From: Bacillus chungangensis
Lineage (GTDB): Bacteria; Bacillota; Bacilli; Bacillales; Bacillaceae_C
Length of the DNA: 64,000 nucleotides
Reading direction: 5' to 3'
Assembly: GCF_030812995.1 (NCBI RefSeq)
Contig: NZ_JAUSTT010000012.1
Span: 1-64,000 of the forward strand
Shown here one piece after another: positions 37,375 through 46,530 of this stretch. The translations under genes and the position numbers were made by a program. A model generated the notes under the pieces. It was given only the letters and a program-made list of their open reading frames with translations. It did not search any database and had not been told where the DNA came from. The stretch's first letter is position 1; each line of letters begins with the position of its first letter.

Positions 37375-37453
37375 TCTGCTAGGGGCGCCTTTAGGCTGAG
37401 ATGCAACCCTTTGAACCTGAACTAGCTAGTACTAGCGTAGGGAAGTAGGCTTG
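37375..37453 (+). ncRNA. TPP riboswitch 2 (tandem pair)
   Basis: A second full THI-box follows 100 bp after the first: AGGGGCG near 37381, GGCTGAGATG near 37394, ACCCTTTGAACCTGAACTAG near 37407 and AGCGTAGGGAAGTAGGC near 37434. It is the closer of the two to ylmB and has its own terminator at 37490. Confidence 0.96.
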
Positions 37454-37489
37454 ATGACACTACGATTCTTGTTGTACAGGTAGGTAATC

Positions 37490-37522
37490 AGCCGCTTTCC
37501 ATTCTGGAGAGCGGCTTTCTTC
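37490..37522 (+). terminator. Terminator of TPP riboswitch 2
   Basis: AGCCGCTTTCC (37490-37500) pairs with GGAGAGCGGCT (37506-37516) with one wobble, followed by a pyrimidine-rich TTCTTC tail, 30 bp before ylmB. Confidence 0.88.
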
Positions 37523-37552
37523 ATGATGAAGGCATAGAAGGGAGGAGATAAA

Positions 37553-38854
37553 ATGCCCGCTTTACAGAAGGATGTCGCTTCGTTAGTTGAAGAGCGTCAA
37601 GATGAGCTTCTACAGATTCTTTCGGATTTAATTCGCTTTCGGACAGTTAGTCCACCCGCAAGAAATACAGTCGAGGCCCAACAATATGTGGAAGCGTTTT
37701 TAAAAAAAACAGGTTTTGAAACAACGAGCTGGGATGTTTTTCCGAATGACCCGAATGTTGTTGGCGTGAAAAAGGGAATTGATTCCGCTCATTACAACAG
37801 TTTAATTATGAACGGCCATATAGATGTCGCTGATGTTGGTGATATTAGTGTCTGGACGGTTCCCCCTTTTGAATTGACAAAGAAGGATGGTTTTCTGTAT
37901 GGACGCGGAACATCTGACATGAAAGGTGCACTTGCCGTAGGCCTTTTTGCGGTTAAGCTTTTACATGACATGGACATCACCTTGAAAGGAGATTTGCAGA
38001 TACAATCTGTTATCGGGGAAGAAGCAGGGGAAGCTGGAACACTATCTTGTACAGAGAAAGGCTATACAGCTGACTTTGCGCTTGTCATCGATGGCAGTGA
38101 TCTGCATATTCAAGGGCAAGGCGGCGTGATTACAGGCTGGATCACTGTAAAAAGCAAGGAAGTCTTTCATGATGCGATGCGAATGAAAATGATTCATGCG
38201 GGCGGTGGTATAAAGGGCGCAAGTGCGATTGAAAAAATGATGAAAATAATCGAAGGACTTCAGGAACTTGAACGTGTATGGGCGGTAACAAAACAATACG
38301 CAGGATTTTTGCCAGGGACAAATACGATTAATCCAGCGGTTATTGAAGGCGGCAGACATGCTGCTTTTGTTGCAGATGAATGCAGGTTGTGGATTACTGT
38401 CCATTTTTACCCAAATGAAACGTATCAGTCAGTTATAGAGGAAATCGAACATCATCTCCAATGTATTGCCATGGCTGATCCATGGTTAAGAGAACATCCT
38501 CTGTATTTCAAATGGGGCGGCAAGTCAATGATTGAAGAGCGAGGTGAAATTTTCCCAGCATTGGAATTAAGTCGAGATCACCAAGCGATTCGGCTTCTTG
38601 AACAGGTGCATCAACAAGTGATGGCAGCACCAGCAGTTGTTGGCATGTCAAAAACCGTTACAGATGCAGGCTGGTTAGGGGAAGCCGGAATTCCAACAGC
38701 CATATATGGTCCAGGAAAATTAGAAGAAGCACATGCAATAGATGAGAAGCTTGCTATGAAAGATTTGCTTGATTTCACTAAAACGCTAGTGCAATTTATA
38801 CCAGCTTGGTGCAATACAAAAAAAGCAAATCCTAATAAGAATAATCGCTTTTAA
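37553..38854 (+). CDS. ylmB: Formylaminopyrimidine deformylase (YlmB-type M20 amidohydrolase)
   Basis: This 433-residue protein is of the ArgE/DapE (M20) family with motifs NGHIDVADVG near residue 86, RGTSDMKGA near 118, IGEEAGEAG near 150 and the late His in EEAHAIDE near 400. Its place directly behind TPP riboswitches and before tenA and thiZXY identifies it as YlmB. YlmB cleaves the formyl group from formylaminopyrimidine, a thiamin breakdown product, before TenA makes hydroxymethylpyrimidine. The ATG follows GGGAGGAG. Length is close to the B. subtilis protein. Without context it would be read as a generic acetylornithine deacetylase-like enzyme. Confidence 0.9.
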   Translation: MPALQKDVASLVEERQDELLQILSDLIRFRTVSPPARNTVEAQQYVEAFLKKTGFETTSWDVFPNDPNVVGVKKGIDSAHYNSLIMNGHIDVADVGDISVWTVPPFELTKKDGFLYGRGTSDMKGALAVGLFAVKLLHDMDITLKGDLQIQSVIGEEAGEAGTLSCTEKGYTADFALVIDGSDLHIQGQGGVITGWITVKSKEVFHDAMRMKMIHAGGGIKGASAIEKMMKIIEGLQELERVWAVTKQYAGFLPGTNTINPAVIEGGRHAAFVADECRLWITVHFYPNETYQSVIEEIEHHLQCIAMADPWLREHPLYFKWGGKSMIEERGEIFPALELSRDHQAIRLLEQVHQQVMAAPAVVGMSKTVTDAGWLGEAGIPTAIYGPGKLEEAHAIDEKLAMKDLLDFTKTLVQFIPAWCNTKKANPNKNNRF

Positions 38855-38872
38855 AATAGAGGAGGAAAAATC

Positions 38873-39562
38873 ATGGAAATGATAAAGACAAAGAAATTCA
38901 CGGAGCGTTTATATCAAAATGTCCAGCCAATTTGGGAAAAAAATCACGAGCATCCTTTTGTTCAAGAAATCGGTAAAGGCACGTTGGATGAGCAAAAATT
39001 TATTTATTATATGAAGCAAGACTATGCCTATTTAATCGACTATTCTAAGTTGTTTGCAGTTGGTGTCATGAAAGCTCAAGACTTACAAACAATGGAAAAA
39101 TTTTCTCAAATTTTGCATGAAACGCTGCATTTTGAAATGGAACTGCATCGTAAATTCGCTGCTGAATTCGGTATTACTAGAGCAGAGCTGGAAGCAACAG
39201 AGCCGACTCCAGTAAATTTAGCGTATACTCGCTATATGTTAAATGTTGCGCAGAATGGCACGTTGGCGGAGCTGGTTGCTTGTCTGCTGCCGTGTGCTTG
39301 GGATTACTGGGAAATTGGCAAGCTCTTAAGAAAGCAATATGGCGATCGTATCGCTCATAATCGCTATGCAAAATGGATTGAAACCTATGACTCTGAAACA
39401 TTCGGAAACGGGGCAAAATGGTTGATTCAGTTAATGGATGAGCTCGCTGATGGGAAGCCAGAGAGAGAGCTTGTTGTTTTAGAAAAACATTTCCAAATAA
39501 CTTCTAAGTACGAGTATTTATTCTGGGATATGAATTATCATCAGCAGGAATGGCCGCTGTAG
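38873..39562 (+). CDS. tenA: Aminopyrimidine aminohydrolase / thiaminase II
   Basis: This 229-residue all-helical protein hydrolyses aminomethylpyrimidine from degraded thiamin to hydroxymethylpyrimidine. Conserved parts are YYMKQDYAYLIDYSK near residue 45, the acidic EPTPVNLAYTRYM segment near 110 and the catalytic Cys in LLPCAWDYWEIG near 138, with a Glu near 205. The ATG follows AGGAGGAAAAATC, 18 bp after ylmB. Confidence 0.95.
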   Translation: MEMIKTKKFTERLYQNVQPIWEKNHEHPFVQEIGKGTLDEQKFIYYMKQDYAYLIDYSKLFAVGVMKAQDLQTMEKFSQILHETLHFEMELHRKFAAEFGITRAELEATEPTPVNLAYTRYMLNVAQNGTLAELVACLLPCAWDYWEIGKLLRKQYGDRIAHNRYAKWIETYDSETFGNGAKWLIQLMDELADGKPERELVVLEKHFQITSKYEYLFWDMNYHQQEWPL

Positions 39563-39580
39563 AAGAACGTGGGTGACGTT

Positions 39581-40327
39581 ATGACACTTGTACTCGACAA
39601 TGTTTCTCACACATATTGGAATAAAGACAAAGAGCCTCATAAAGTGATTTCAGGATTTCATTTAAAGGTTAGGCAGGGGGAGTTTGTCTCTTTAATTGGC
39701 AAAAGCGGAACAGGAAAAAGTACGATTTTAAAACTAATTACTGGTCTATTGCAGCCAGATGAAGGCAACATATTCATTCATGATAAAGCAATTTCGCTGG
39801 GGGATGTAGGCTACATGCCCCAGCGGGATTTGTTGCTGCCATGGCGGACCATTCTCGATAATATTATGATTGCCGCAGAAATACAAAAGGATTTACAGTT
39901 GACAAAAGCGGAGGCAAGCAGTTGGTTGGAACGAGTCGGACTGTCAGGATATGAGGATGCACTTCCGAAACAGCTATCAGGAGGAATGAGACAGCGTGCA
40001 GCTTTTTTGCGAGCATTATTGACAGGGAAAGATGTACTTTTACTCGATGAACCATTTGGTGCACTTGATGCGCTGACGAAGAAAGAGATGCAGCATTGGC
40101 TGCTCTCTATTTGGCAGGAATTAGATAAAACAATTTTGTTCATTACTCATGATTTAGAGGAAGCTTGTTTTTTAAGCGACCGTATCGTATTGCTGCACCC
40201 AAACGCTGCGAAAGAAGAAATTACTGTTGATTTGCCGCGCCCCCGTCAACAGGATATGCTTCATTCCCCGGAGCTGGCATCTTTGCGGCAAGAATTGGAG
40301 AATAAGATTTCAAATGAAAAAAGTTAA
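39581..40327 (+). CDS. thiZ: ABC ATPase for pyrimidine precursor uptake
   Basis: This 248-residue ATPase is of the nitrate/taurine/thiamin-precursor group: Walker A GKSGTGKST near residue 40, Q-loop GYMPQRDLLLPW near 80, signature LSGGMRQRAAFLRAL near 128 and Walker B VLLLDEPFGALD near 150. It powers uptake of formylaminopyrimidine with ThiX and ThiY. The ATG at 39581 is preferred over the GTG at 39569, which is too close to tenA to have its own site. It overlaps thiX by 14 bp. Confidence 0.93.
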   Translation: MTLVLDNVSHTYWNKDKEPHKVISGFHLKVRQGEFVSLIGKSGTGKSTILKLITGLLQPDEGNIFIHDKAISLGDVGYMPQRDLLLPWRTILDNIMIAAEIQKDLQLTKAEASSWLERVGLSGYEDALPKQLSGGMRQRAAFLRALLTGKDVLLLDEPFGALDALTKKEMQHWLLSIWQELDKTILFITHDLEEACFLSDRIVLLHPNAAKEEITVDLPRPRQQDMLHSPELASLRQELENKISNEKS

Positions 40328-41078
40328 ACATTGGCTTCAGGCATATTTTTTATTTATTGTTGTTTCAGTTGTTGTGCTGCTGCTATGGGAATGGCTTGTA
40401 CGGGCAAGCTTTGTTCCCTCTTTTATTTTACCTGCACCAACGAGTGTCATTGTGATGATAATGGACAATTGGCAAGCACTAATTTTTGAACATTTAAGTG
40501 CAACAATGCTTGAATTTGTCATTGGATTTACGATCTCTATCTGTGGCGGTGTTTTATTGGCAGTCTGTATGTTTTTTTCGAAAACGATGGAAAAAATTAT
40601 GTACCCAGCTATCTTAATTTCTCAAACAATCCCTATCATTGCCTTATCACCGATTTTTGTTTTGTGGTTTGGCTATACCATTTGGAGCAAAGTAGCGGTT
40701 ACTGTATTAATCTCTTTTTTTCCGATCGTTGTTAGTACATATGATGGACTGCGCTCAAGCGATAAAGATTATATGGAGCTGTTTCGAGCAATGGGAGCGT
40801 CACGTTGGCAAATGTTTCGCAAGCTTCATGTCCCAATGGCGCTGCCAGCATTTTTCTCTGGTTTGAAGCTTGCGATTGTGTATGCATTAGTTGGAGCAAC
40901 GATTGGAGAATGGTTAGGAGCTAGTGAAGGGCTCGGCTATTACAGTCGGAGAATGTCAGGGAATTTGAATGCAGAGGGTGTTTTTGCAGCTATTACGATT
41001 TTATCAATCTTAGGCATGCTTTTATTTGGACTTGTTTCGTTTATTGAAAAACGTATACTACGATGGAAATTAGATTAG
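40314..41078 (+). CDS. thiX: ABC permease for pyrimidine precursor uptake
   Basis: This 254-residue permease has six membrane helices and the EAA-type loop (FRAMGASRWQMFRKLHVPMA near residue 155) that contacts ThiZ. The ATG at 40314 lies inside the end of thiZ; the longer frame from 40227 reads through thiZ and is not real. The genes are tightly packed with thiY (14 bp apart). Confidence 0.93.
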   Translation: MKKVKHWLQAYFLFIVVSVVVLLLWEWLVRASFVPSFILPAPTSVIVMIMDNWQALIFEHLSATMLEFVIGFTISICGGVLLAVCMFFSKTMEKIMYPAILISQTIPIIALSPIFVLWFGYTIWSKVAVTVLISFFPIVVSTYDGLRSSDKDYMELFRAMGASRWQMFRKLHVPMALPAFFSGLKLAIVYALVGATIGEWLGASEGLGYYSRRMSGNLNAEGVFAAITILSILGMLLFGLVSFIEKRILRWKLD

Positions 41079-41092
41079 GAGTTGAAAGAAGA

Positions 41093-42106
41093 ATGGCAAA
41101 AAGAAATTTGTTTCTTCTTATGATAATGAGCTTGATCGCCAGTTTGCTGCTTATCGGCTGTTCAGCATCACAAGAAAGCAATACAGGCAAGAAAGATAAG
41201 TTGGAAGATATAAGCATCATGCTTGACTGGTATCCAAATGCTGTTCATTCAGCTATTTACTATGCAAAGGAAAAAGGCTTTTTCGAAGAAGAGGGCTTGA
41301 ATGTCAAAATTGAAATGCCTGCGGATACAAATGATCCATTAAAGTTAGCTGCAACTGGGAAAGTAGATTTGGCAATCAGCTATCAAACACAGCTCATTGT
41401 ATCGAGGGGGGAAGGCATTCCAGTTGTTTCGCTTGGGGCATTTGTAAGACATTCTCTTGATGGCATCATGTATAAAAAACCTAACGGAATTGCAGTTCCG
41501 AAAGATTTGGAAGGAAAAACGGTTGGCTATCCATCCACTTCAGTTAGTGAAGCAATTCTCGCAACGATGGTTGACCATGATGGCGGTGACATGAGTAAAG
41601 TAAAGGTAACTGATGTCGGATGGGACTTAATGCCTGCCTTAGCTACTGATAATGTTGATGCCATTATCGGTGCCTATATTAATCATGAGCTTGTCTTATT
41701 AAGAAAAGAAGGCTATGAAGTAGAGATGATGAATCCTTCTGATTATGGCGTCCCTGATTCTTATGAATTAATTATTGTTTCAGGCGAAAAAACGTTAAAA
41801 AAGAAAAGGGCAGCTTTTGAAAAATTTTGGCGGGCATTATCAAAGGGACACGAAGCAGTGAAACAAAACCCAGAGGCGGGATTGCAGGTGCTGCTCGATC
41901 ATGAAAATGAGAGTTTTCCTTTAGATAAAGAAGTAGAAACAGAAAGTTTAAACATTTTACTGCCATTAATGGACGATGACGGAGTGCCATTTGGATACCA
42001 AGAAGAAGCGATGTGGCAGGATGTCATTAATTGGCTGTTTGAAACCAAGATTTTAAAGGAAAAAATAGAGCCTACTGAGGCATTTGAAAATGTGACAAGC
42101 AACTAG
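41093..42106 (+). CDS. thiY: Substrate-binding lipoprotein for pyrimidine precursors
   Basis: This 337-residue protein of the NMT1/THI5-like family has a signal peptide ending in the lipobox LLIGC and then the mature domain with LDWYPNAVHSAIYYAKEKG near residue 50 and GYPSTSVSEAILATMV near 145. It binds formylaminopyrimidine outside the cell and delivers it to ThiXZ. The ATG at 41093 has AGGAG eleven bases before it. Confidence 0.94.
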   Translation: MAKRNLFLLMIMSLIASLLLIGCSASQESNTGKKDKLEDISIMLDWYPNAVHSAIYYAKEKGFFEEEGLNVKIEMPADTNDPLKLAATGKVDLAISYQTQLIVSRGEGIPVVSLGAFVRHSLDGIMYKKPNGIAVPKDLEGKTVGYPSTSVSEAILATMVDHDGGDMSKVKVTDVGWDLMPALATDNVDAIIGAYINHELVLLRKEGYEVEMMNPSDYGVPDSYELIIVSGEKTLKKKRAAFEKFWRALSKGHEAVKQNPEAGLQVLLDHENESFPLDKEVETESLNILLPLMDDDGVPFGYQEEAMWQDVINWLFETKILKEKIEPTEAFENVTSN

Positions 42107-42144
42107 ATTGCTAGACAGAATGATAGAGGAAGTGAAAACATCAC

Positions 42145-42633
42145 ATGCAAAAAACGAAAAAATTGACACTCACTGCCATCATTGCAGCCATTACGACGCT
42201 GTCTAGCAGTATCATCTACATTCCTGTTGGTTTTGCGAAAGTGTTTCCAATTCAGCATCTTGCTAATGTCTTGTCAGCTGTTTTACTGGGACCAGCGTAT
42301 GCTGTCGCTCAAGCATTTATTTCTTCGACTTTAAGAAACATGCTTGGAACCGGCAGCCCGTTTGCTTATCCAGGCAGTATGATTGGTGCTTTTCTGGCAG
42401 CCTATCTTTATAGAAAGACAAAAAAAATCGGTTTTGCAGCACTAGGAGAAATTATCGGTACGGGAATTTTAGGTGCACTTGCCACATATCCAATCGCAGT
42501 CTTGCTGCTCGGTCAAAAGGCAGCGATATTTGGTTTTATGCCTTCATTTCTGATTAGTTCCTTTACGGGAGCGATTCTTGGTTTCTTCTTTTTGCGAATA
42601 CTATTAGGACGTGTTCAAAAAGTACTAGAATAA
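42145..42633 (+). CDS. thiW: ThiW, thiamin-related membrane transport component
   Basis: This 162-residue protein with about five helices matches ThiW, an S-component-like protein seen only in thiamin-regulated operons. Recognisable parts are TTLSSSIIYIPVGFAKVFPI, in part, near residue 17 and RNMLGTGSPFAYPGSMIGA near 64. It probably works with an energy-coupling module to import hydroxyethylthiazole or a related precursor; the substrate assignment is inference from genomic context in other bacteria. It is the last gene before a repeat copy. Confidence 0.9.
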   Translation: MQKTKKLTLTAIIAAITTLSSSIIYIPVGFAKVFPIQHLANVLSAVLLGPAYAVAQAFISSTLRNMLGTGSPFAYPGSMIGAFLAAYLYRKTKKIGFAALGEIIGTGILGALATYPIAVLLLGQKAAIFGFMPSFLISSFTGAILGFFFLRILLGRVQKVLE

Positions 42634-42881
42634 GTGAACTTCCATCAGTGGGGGTTTCTCTCATCCCCCATACAAAGGATCTCAAGCTAAAAGCGCGACG
42701 TCCTTGAAAAAGGAAACCCGCTTTTTCTTCGTGCAATGTTGATTCAAGAAGCTTTCCTTATCCTGTTGGCCCGAACCAATTGGACATTTGACTTTCAGTT
42801 ATCCCCCACCTAGCGCTTCTGATTCCTTTTACTCCCCGAGGTGGGGGTCTTACTGCCAGTTATATTAGATGTGGGATAAAA
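42631..42881 (-). repeat. Dispersed dual-hairpin repeat, copy 4 (long form, inverted)
   Basis: This copy is in the opposite orientation. It starts at the thiW stop codon (TAAGTGAACTTCCATCAG) and ends in AGATGTGGGATAAA. Its outer hairpin is partly replaced: CAGTGGGGG is followed by CATCCCCCATACAAAGGATC. It shares the block CAAAGGATCTCAAGC with copy 5 in reverse, so 4 and 5 form a subfamily. The other hairpin (TATCCCCCACCTAG with AGGTGGGGGTCTTACTG) is intact. It separates thiW from thiD. Confidence 0.92.
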
Positions 42882-42981
42882 ATGTAAATACGAAAGGAAC
42901 ATGATGTTATGATAGAATGGGAGGCTTTTTGTCGAACCGTGACAAATATGAGATAATGTAAAATATTAGGGGGTATGTGTC

Positions 42982-43779
42982 TTGAAAACAGCTCTAACCA
43001 TTGCTGGTTCTGACTCTGGTGGAGGTGCTGGCATCCAAGCAGATTTAAAAACATTTTCAGCACATCGTGTCTTTGGGATGTCTGTGATCACAGCAGTAAC
43101 TGCACAAAACACGCAGGAAGTTCGTTCAGTGCAAAATATTGATATACCAATTATTAAAGATCAAATTGAAGCTGTATTTGATGATATTCCGGTTGATGCA
43201 GTGAAAATCGGCATGTTATCGTCTCCAGAGATAGTAGAGGTAATCGCAGCCGCTTTACGATCTTATCAACCTAAGCATATCGTCTTAGATCCGGTAATGG
43301 TTTCCAAAGGAGGGCATCAGCTTTTAAAGAAAGCAGCAATGAAAGCTTTAAAGGAACAAATGGTTCCACTAGCTTCTGTTTTGACTCCTAATATTCCTGA
43401 AGCTGAAGTGTTGACGAATTGTATGATTCATACGGAAGAGGATATGCAAAATGCTTGTATCAAATTACATGAACTAGGAACGAAAGCTGTGCTTTTAAAA
43501 GCAGGCCATTTTAGCGGAGATCCGAATGATTTATTGTATGATGGTACAACATTTCATTGGATAAAAGGAGAAAGAATCATAACGAAAAATACGCATGGTA
43601 CTGGGTGCACACTATCATCCGCAATTGCAGCCAATTTAGCACAAGGCTTCTCCTTATTGGAAGCTGTTCAAAAAGCAAAGAAATATATTACAACTGCTAT
43701 TGCTCATAGCCTTGAGCTTGGTTCCGGGCATGGCCCAACGCACCATTTCTATGATTTATATCAACAAACTGAGCTTTAA
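42982..43779 (+). CDS. thiD: Hydroxymethylpyrimidine (phosphate) kinase
   Basis: This 265-residue ribokinase-fold enzyme phosphorylates HMP and HMP-phosphate for thiamin synthesis. Conserved motifs are [18 protein letters not shown], near the start, VKIGMLSS near 75, [11 protein letters not shown] near 105, [11 protein letters not shown] near 132 and the anion hole [15 protein letters not shown] near 205. The start is TTG at 42982 with GGGGG eight bases before it. It follows a repeat copy and has no TPP riboswitch of its own. Confidence 0.94.
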   Translation: MKTALTIAGSDSGGGAGIQADLKTFSAHRVFGMSVITAVTAQNTQEVRSVQNIDIPIIKDQIEAVFDDIPVDAVKIGMLSSPEIVEVIAAALRSYQPKHIVLDPVMVSKGGHQLLKKAAMKALKEQMVPLASVLTPNIPEAEVLTNCMIHTEEDMQNACIKLHELGTKAVLLKAGHFSGDPNDLLYDGTTFHWIKGERIITKNTHGTGCTLSSAIAANLAQGFSLLEAVQKAKKYITTAIAHSLELGSGHGPTHHFYDLYQQTEL

Positions 43780-43873
43780 ATCTTTGATTTACTATTCTAA
43801 CACTGCATAATCGTATCACTTATATGTTATACTGCAAAAATGGATATTAACGTTAGTTATTGGAGGCTTCAAT

Positions 43874-44677
43874 ATGAATACAGAACACATCAAAGAATTG
43901 TTTTCAACTGTGAAACAGCGGCGGCCGCTTGTTCATCATATTACAAATCAGGTGACGATAAACGATTGTGCAAATGTAACGCTTGCGATTGGTGCTTCGC
44001 CAGTTATGGCAGTAAGCACAGAAGAAATGGAAGATATGATTAAGCTTGCGGATGCGCTTGTGATTAATTTCGGTACAATTAATGACGCTCTTTATGCAGC
44101 GATGATCCGCGCTGGAAGAGCAGCGAATAAAAAAGGAATTCCAGTTATTCTCGATCCGGTAGGAGTTGGTGCGACTCGCTATCGAACAGAGAAAGCTTAC
44201 GGATTTTTACAGCTTGTTAAGGTTAACATCGTGCGTGGCAACAGCAGTGAAGTAAATGCACTAATCGGCGGTGAAGCAACGACAAGAGGTGTAGATGCGG
44301 GCGAGCTTTCAATCTCTAATGAGGAGCTTGCTTTACAAGCTTCCAAAAAATTAAATGCTATTACTGTCATTAGCGGCAAACAAGATGTTGTTGCAAATGA
44401 TGAGCAGATCATTCGCATAGATAATGGTCATGAGTGGTTGACAAATGTTACCGGTACAGGCTGTATGACCGGCTCTTTAATTGGCAGCTTTTCAGGAGCA
44501 ACAGATGATTGGTTTGCAGCTGCTGTCGCAGGTATGTCCGTCATGAGCCTTGCTGGAGAACGTACGAAGAAGCAGCTTAAAGAGAGTGATGGCATCGGCA
44601 CTTTTCGCGTTAAATTAATGGATGAAATCTTTCAGATGACTGGACAGATTTGGGCAGAGGAGGTGCGTCTCAGTTGA
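43874..44677 (+). CDS. thiM: Hydroxyethylthiazole kinase
   Basis: This 267-residue enzyme phosphorylates hydroxyethylthiazole for thiamin salvage. Motifs include PLVHHITNQVTINDCANVTL, in part, near residue 17, GASPVMA near 40, VILDPVGVGATRYR near 92 and TGTGCMTGSLIG near 195. The ATG follows TTGGAGGCTTCAAT. The stop overlaps the TTG start of thiE. A TATACT -10-like hexamer lies near 43829, so a separate promoter is possible. Confidence 0.96.
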   Translation: MNTEHIKELFSTVKQRRPLVHHITNQVTINDCANVTLAIGASPVMAVSTEEMEDMIKLADALVINFGTINDALYAAMIRAGRAANKKGIPVILDPVGVGATRYRTEKAYGFLQLVKVNIVRGNSSEVNALIGGEATTRGVDAGELSISNEELALQASKKLNAITVISGKQDVVANDEQIIRIDNGHEWLTNVTGTGCMTGSLIGSFSGATDDWFAAAVAGMSVMSLAGERTKKQLKESDGIGTFRVKLMDEIFQMTGQIWAEEVRLS

Positions 44678-45288
44678 CATTGGATTATCGCCTTTATCTC
44701 GTAACAGAGGAATCGCTTCCTATTGATGTATTGCTTGAAAAGGTAGAGGCAGCAGTAAAAGGCGGCGTCACACTTGTACAGCTTCGGGAAAAAACGAGCG
44801 ACGGCAGCATCTTTTTAAAGAAAGCAGTCATGCTCAAGCAATTGCTTGATCGTTATGAAATTCCGCTTATCATTAATGACCGTATTGATGTGGCACTAGC
44901 TGCTGATGCTGCTGGGGTTCATATTGGCCAAAATGATCTGCCATTAACAGCGGTTCGGAAAATTGTGCCTGCTTCGATGATAATTGGTGTTTCGACTGCT
45001 ACTGTTGCCGAAGCAAAACAAGCAGAAAATGATGGTGCAGATTACGTTGGCATCGGTGCTGTTTTCCCAACAAAATCAAAGGCAGATGCAAAACTGCTGC
45101 CTGCTGGAATGCTAGAGAGAATCATGCAATCGATCCAAATTCCTGCCGTCGCAATTGGCGGTATTACGCTTGAGAACATAAAAGAACTTCAAGGAAAAGG
45201 ATTAGCTGGTGCTGCCATTGTGTCGGGGTTAATGCGTGCAGAAGAACCTTATCAAGCAGCGGCAGCCTTTCGTCAAGCATGGGAATAA
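44674..45288 (+). CDS. thiE: Thiamin phosphate synthase
   Basis: This 204-residue TIM barrel joins HMP-pyrophosphate and thiazole phosphate. Motifs: GGVTLVQLREKTSDG near residue 32, PLIINDRIDVALAADAAGVHIGQ, in part, near 65, YVGIGAVFPTKSK near 125 and AIGGITLENI near 160. The start is TTG at 44674 overlapping the thiM stop (TTGA), with AGAGGAGG ten bases before it; the frame from 44650 lies inside thiM. With thiD and thiM it completes conversion of salvaged precursors to thiamin phosphate. Confidence 0.96.
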   Translation: MTLDYRLYLVTEESLPIDVLLEKVEAAVKGGVTLVQLREKTSDGSIFLKKAVMLKQLLDRYEIPLIINDRIDVALAADAAGVHIGQNDLPLTAVRKIVPASMIIGVSTATVAEAKQAENDGADYVGIGAVFPTKSKADAKLLPAGMLERIMQSIQIPAVAIGGITLENIKELQGKGLAGAAIVSGLMRAEEPYQAAAAFRQAWE

Positions 45289-45334
45289 CGAGGAAAAAAT
45301 TTTTATCACTTACATGTAGGACTTTTTCATGTAG

Positions 45335-45371
45335 AGAAAAAAGCAGGTTGATCAAAACTGCTTTTTTTCTC
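45335..45371 (+). terminator. Terminator of thiM-thiE
   Basis: AGAAAAAAGCAG (45335-45346) pairs with CTGCTTTTTTTCT (45358-45370). Confidence 0.88.
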
Positions 45372-45552
45372 TTACATACGAAATTAGTTCAGTTTATTGT
45401 AAAATATAAATTTGAGGCACATGTTCGGCAATTATCTATCAATATTGAGAAAAATTTAAAGCACACCTCTTATCAAAAGCTCTTGACGAGAGTGCAACAT
45501 AATGTTAAATTAAAATTGCAATAAAAACTAAATAATTTATATCTTCTACATA

Positions 45553-45632
45553 GGATTGTTATAGCAAGTAACAGCGCTACACAAAACCTATTTACAAGTA
45601 TCTATTGGGCATACTTGTAAATAGGTTTTTTT
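45553..45632 (+). promoter_or_regulatory. RAT antiterminator overlapping a terminator, upstream of the BglG-type gene
   Basis: GGATTGTTATAGCAAGTAAC and AGCGCTACACAAAACCT (45553-45589) match the ribonucleic antiterminator bound by LicT/SacY/BglG proteins. Its 3' end overlaps the left arm of a perfect terminator (AAACCTATTTACAAGTA at 45584-45600 with its complement at 45612-45628, then T-run). Binding by the protein should block the terminator. Confidence 0.92.
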
Positions 45633-45660
45633 ATTTTTATATGGAAGGGAGTGATGATAC

Positions 45661-46494
45661 ATGATGATTAAAAAGATACTAAATAATAATGCGGTTATAA
45701 CGAAGGATAGCAATAATAAAGAAATGATTGTGATGGGTAAAGGCATAGCATATGGTAAAAGAACTGGAGAATCTATTGATACAAGTAAGATTTATAAAAC
45801 TTTTTCCGTAGATTCGAAAACAGTCCAAAATCGCTATGTTGAATTGATCAATAGAATTCCAATCGAATTCATTGATTTATCAGAAAGAATCATTCATATG
45901 GCAAAAGAAAAAATAGATACACCTTTAAATGATAGTATCAATATTTCTTTAACGGATCATATCTATTCTAGTGTTCAACGATATCATGAAGGGATTCCTT
46001 TGAAAAATAAATTGCAATGGGAGATTAAATATTTTTATAAAAAAGAATTTGAAATTGGGTTAGAGGCTTTAATGTTAATTAAAGAAGAGACTGGTATATC
46101 CATGTTAGAGGACGAAGCTGGTTTTATCGCAATGCATATCGTTAGTTCAGAAATGGGAGAAGATATGCGTAGTGTTTATGAAGTTACTCATTTTATTCAA
46201 CAAATAGTTAATATTGTCAAGTACTATTTTTCAATAGATTTTGACACAGAATCGCTTGACTATCATCGTTTCATAACTCATTTAAAATTTTTTGGCTACC
46301 GCATTTTCTCACAAATGAATAAAACCAATAATGCTTTAGAAAATGATTTATTAGAAATAGTTAAAGAAAAATATGTCCAACCTTACTTATGCTCACTTAA
46401 AGTAAAACAATATATTGAGCAAAAGTATGATTATTTATTGGATAGTGACGAAATTTTATATTTAACAATTCATATTGCAAAAATTTTAAAATAA
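45661..46494 (+). CDS. BglG/LicT-family transcription antiterminator
   Basis: This 277-residue protein has an N-terminal RNA-binding CAT domain (about 1-56: ILNNNAVITKDSNNKEMIVMG, in part, GKGIAYGKRTGESID) and two PTS regulation domains (PRD1 about 66-170, PRD2 about 172-277) with the expected histidines, for example in DHIYSSVQRYHEG and EAGFIAMHIV. EII~P and HPr~P phosphorylate these. The start is the ATG at 45661 or the next codon, after GGAAGGGAG. The gene is preceded by its own RAT/terminator and followed by a repeat copy and then the EIIBCA gene, which it should control. Confidence 0.95.
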   Translation: MMIKKILNNNAVITKDSNNKEMIVMGKGIAYGKRTGESIDTSKIYKTFSVDSKTVQNRYVELINRIPIEFIDLSERIIHMAKEKIDTPLNDSINISLTDHIYSSVQRYHEGIPLKNKLQWEIKYFYKKEFEIGLEALMLIKEETGISMLEDEAGFIAMHIVSSEMGEDMRSVYEVTHFIQQIVNIVKYYFSIDFDTESLDYHRFITHLKFFGYRIFSQMNKTNNALENDLLEIVKEKYVQPYLCSLKVKQYIEQKYDYLLDSDEILYLTIHIAKILK

Positions 46495-46530
46495 AATCTT
46501 ATATTTTAAAGGTGGTGATAAGTAAAGAAT

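Noticed and set aside
45279-45524. 81-codon plus-strand ORF after thiE
   Set aside because: It overlaps the thiE end and reads through the thiM-thiE terminator, with no ribosome binding site.
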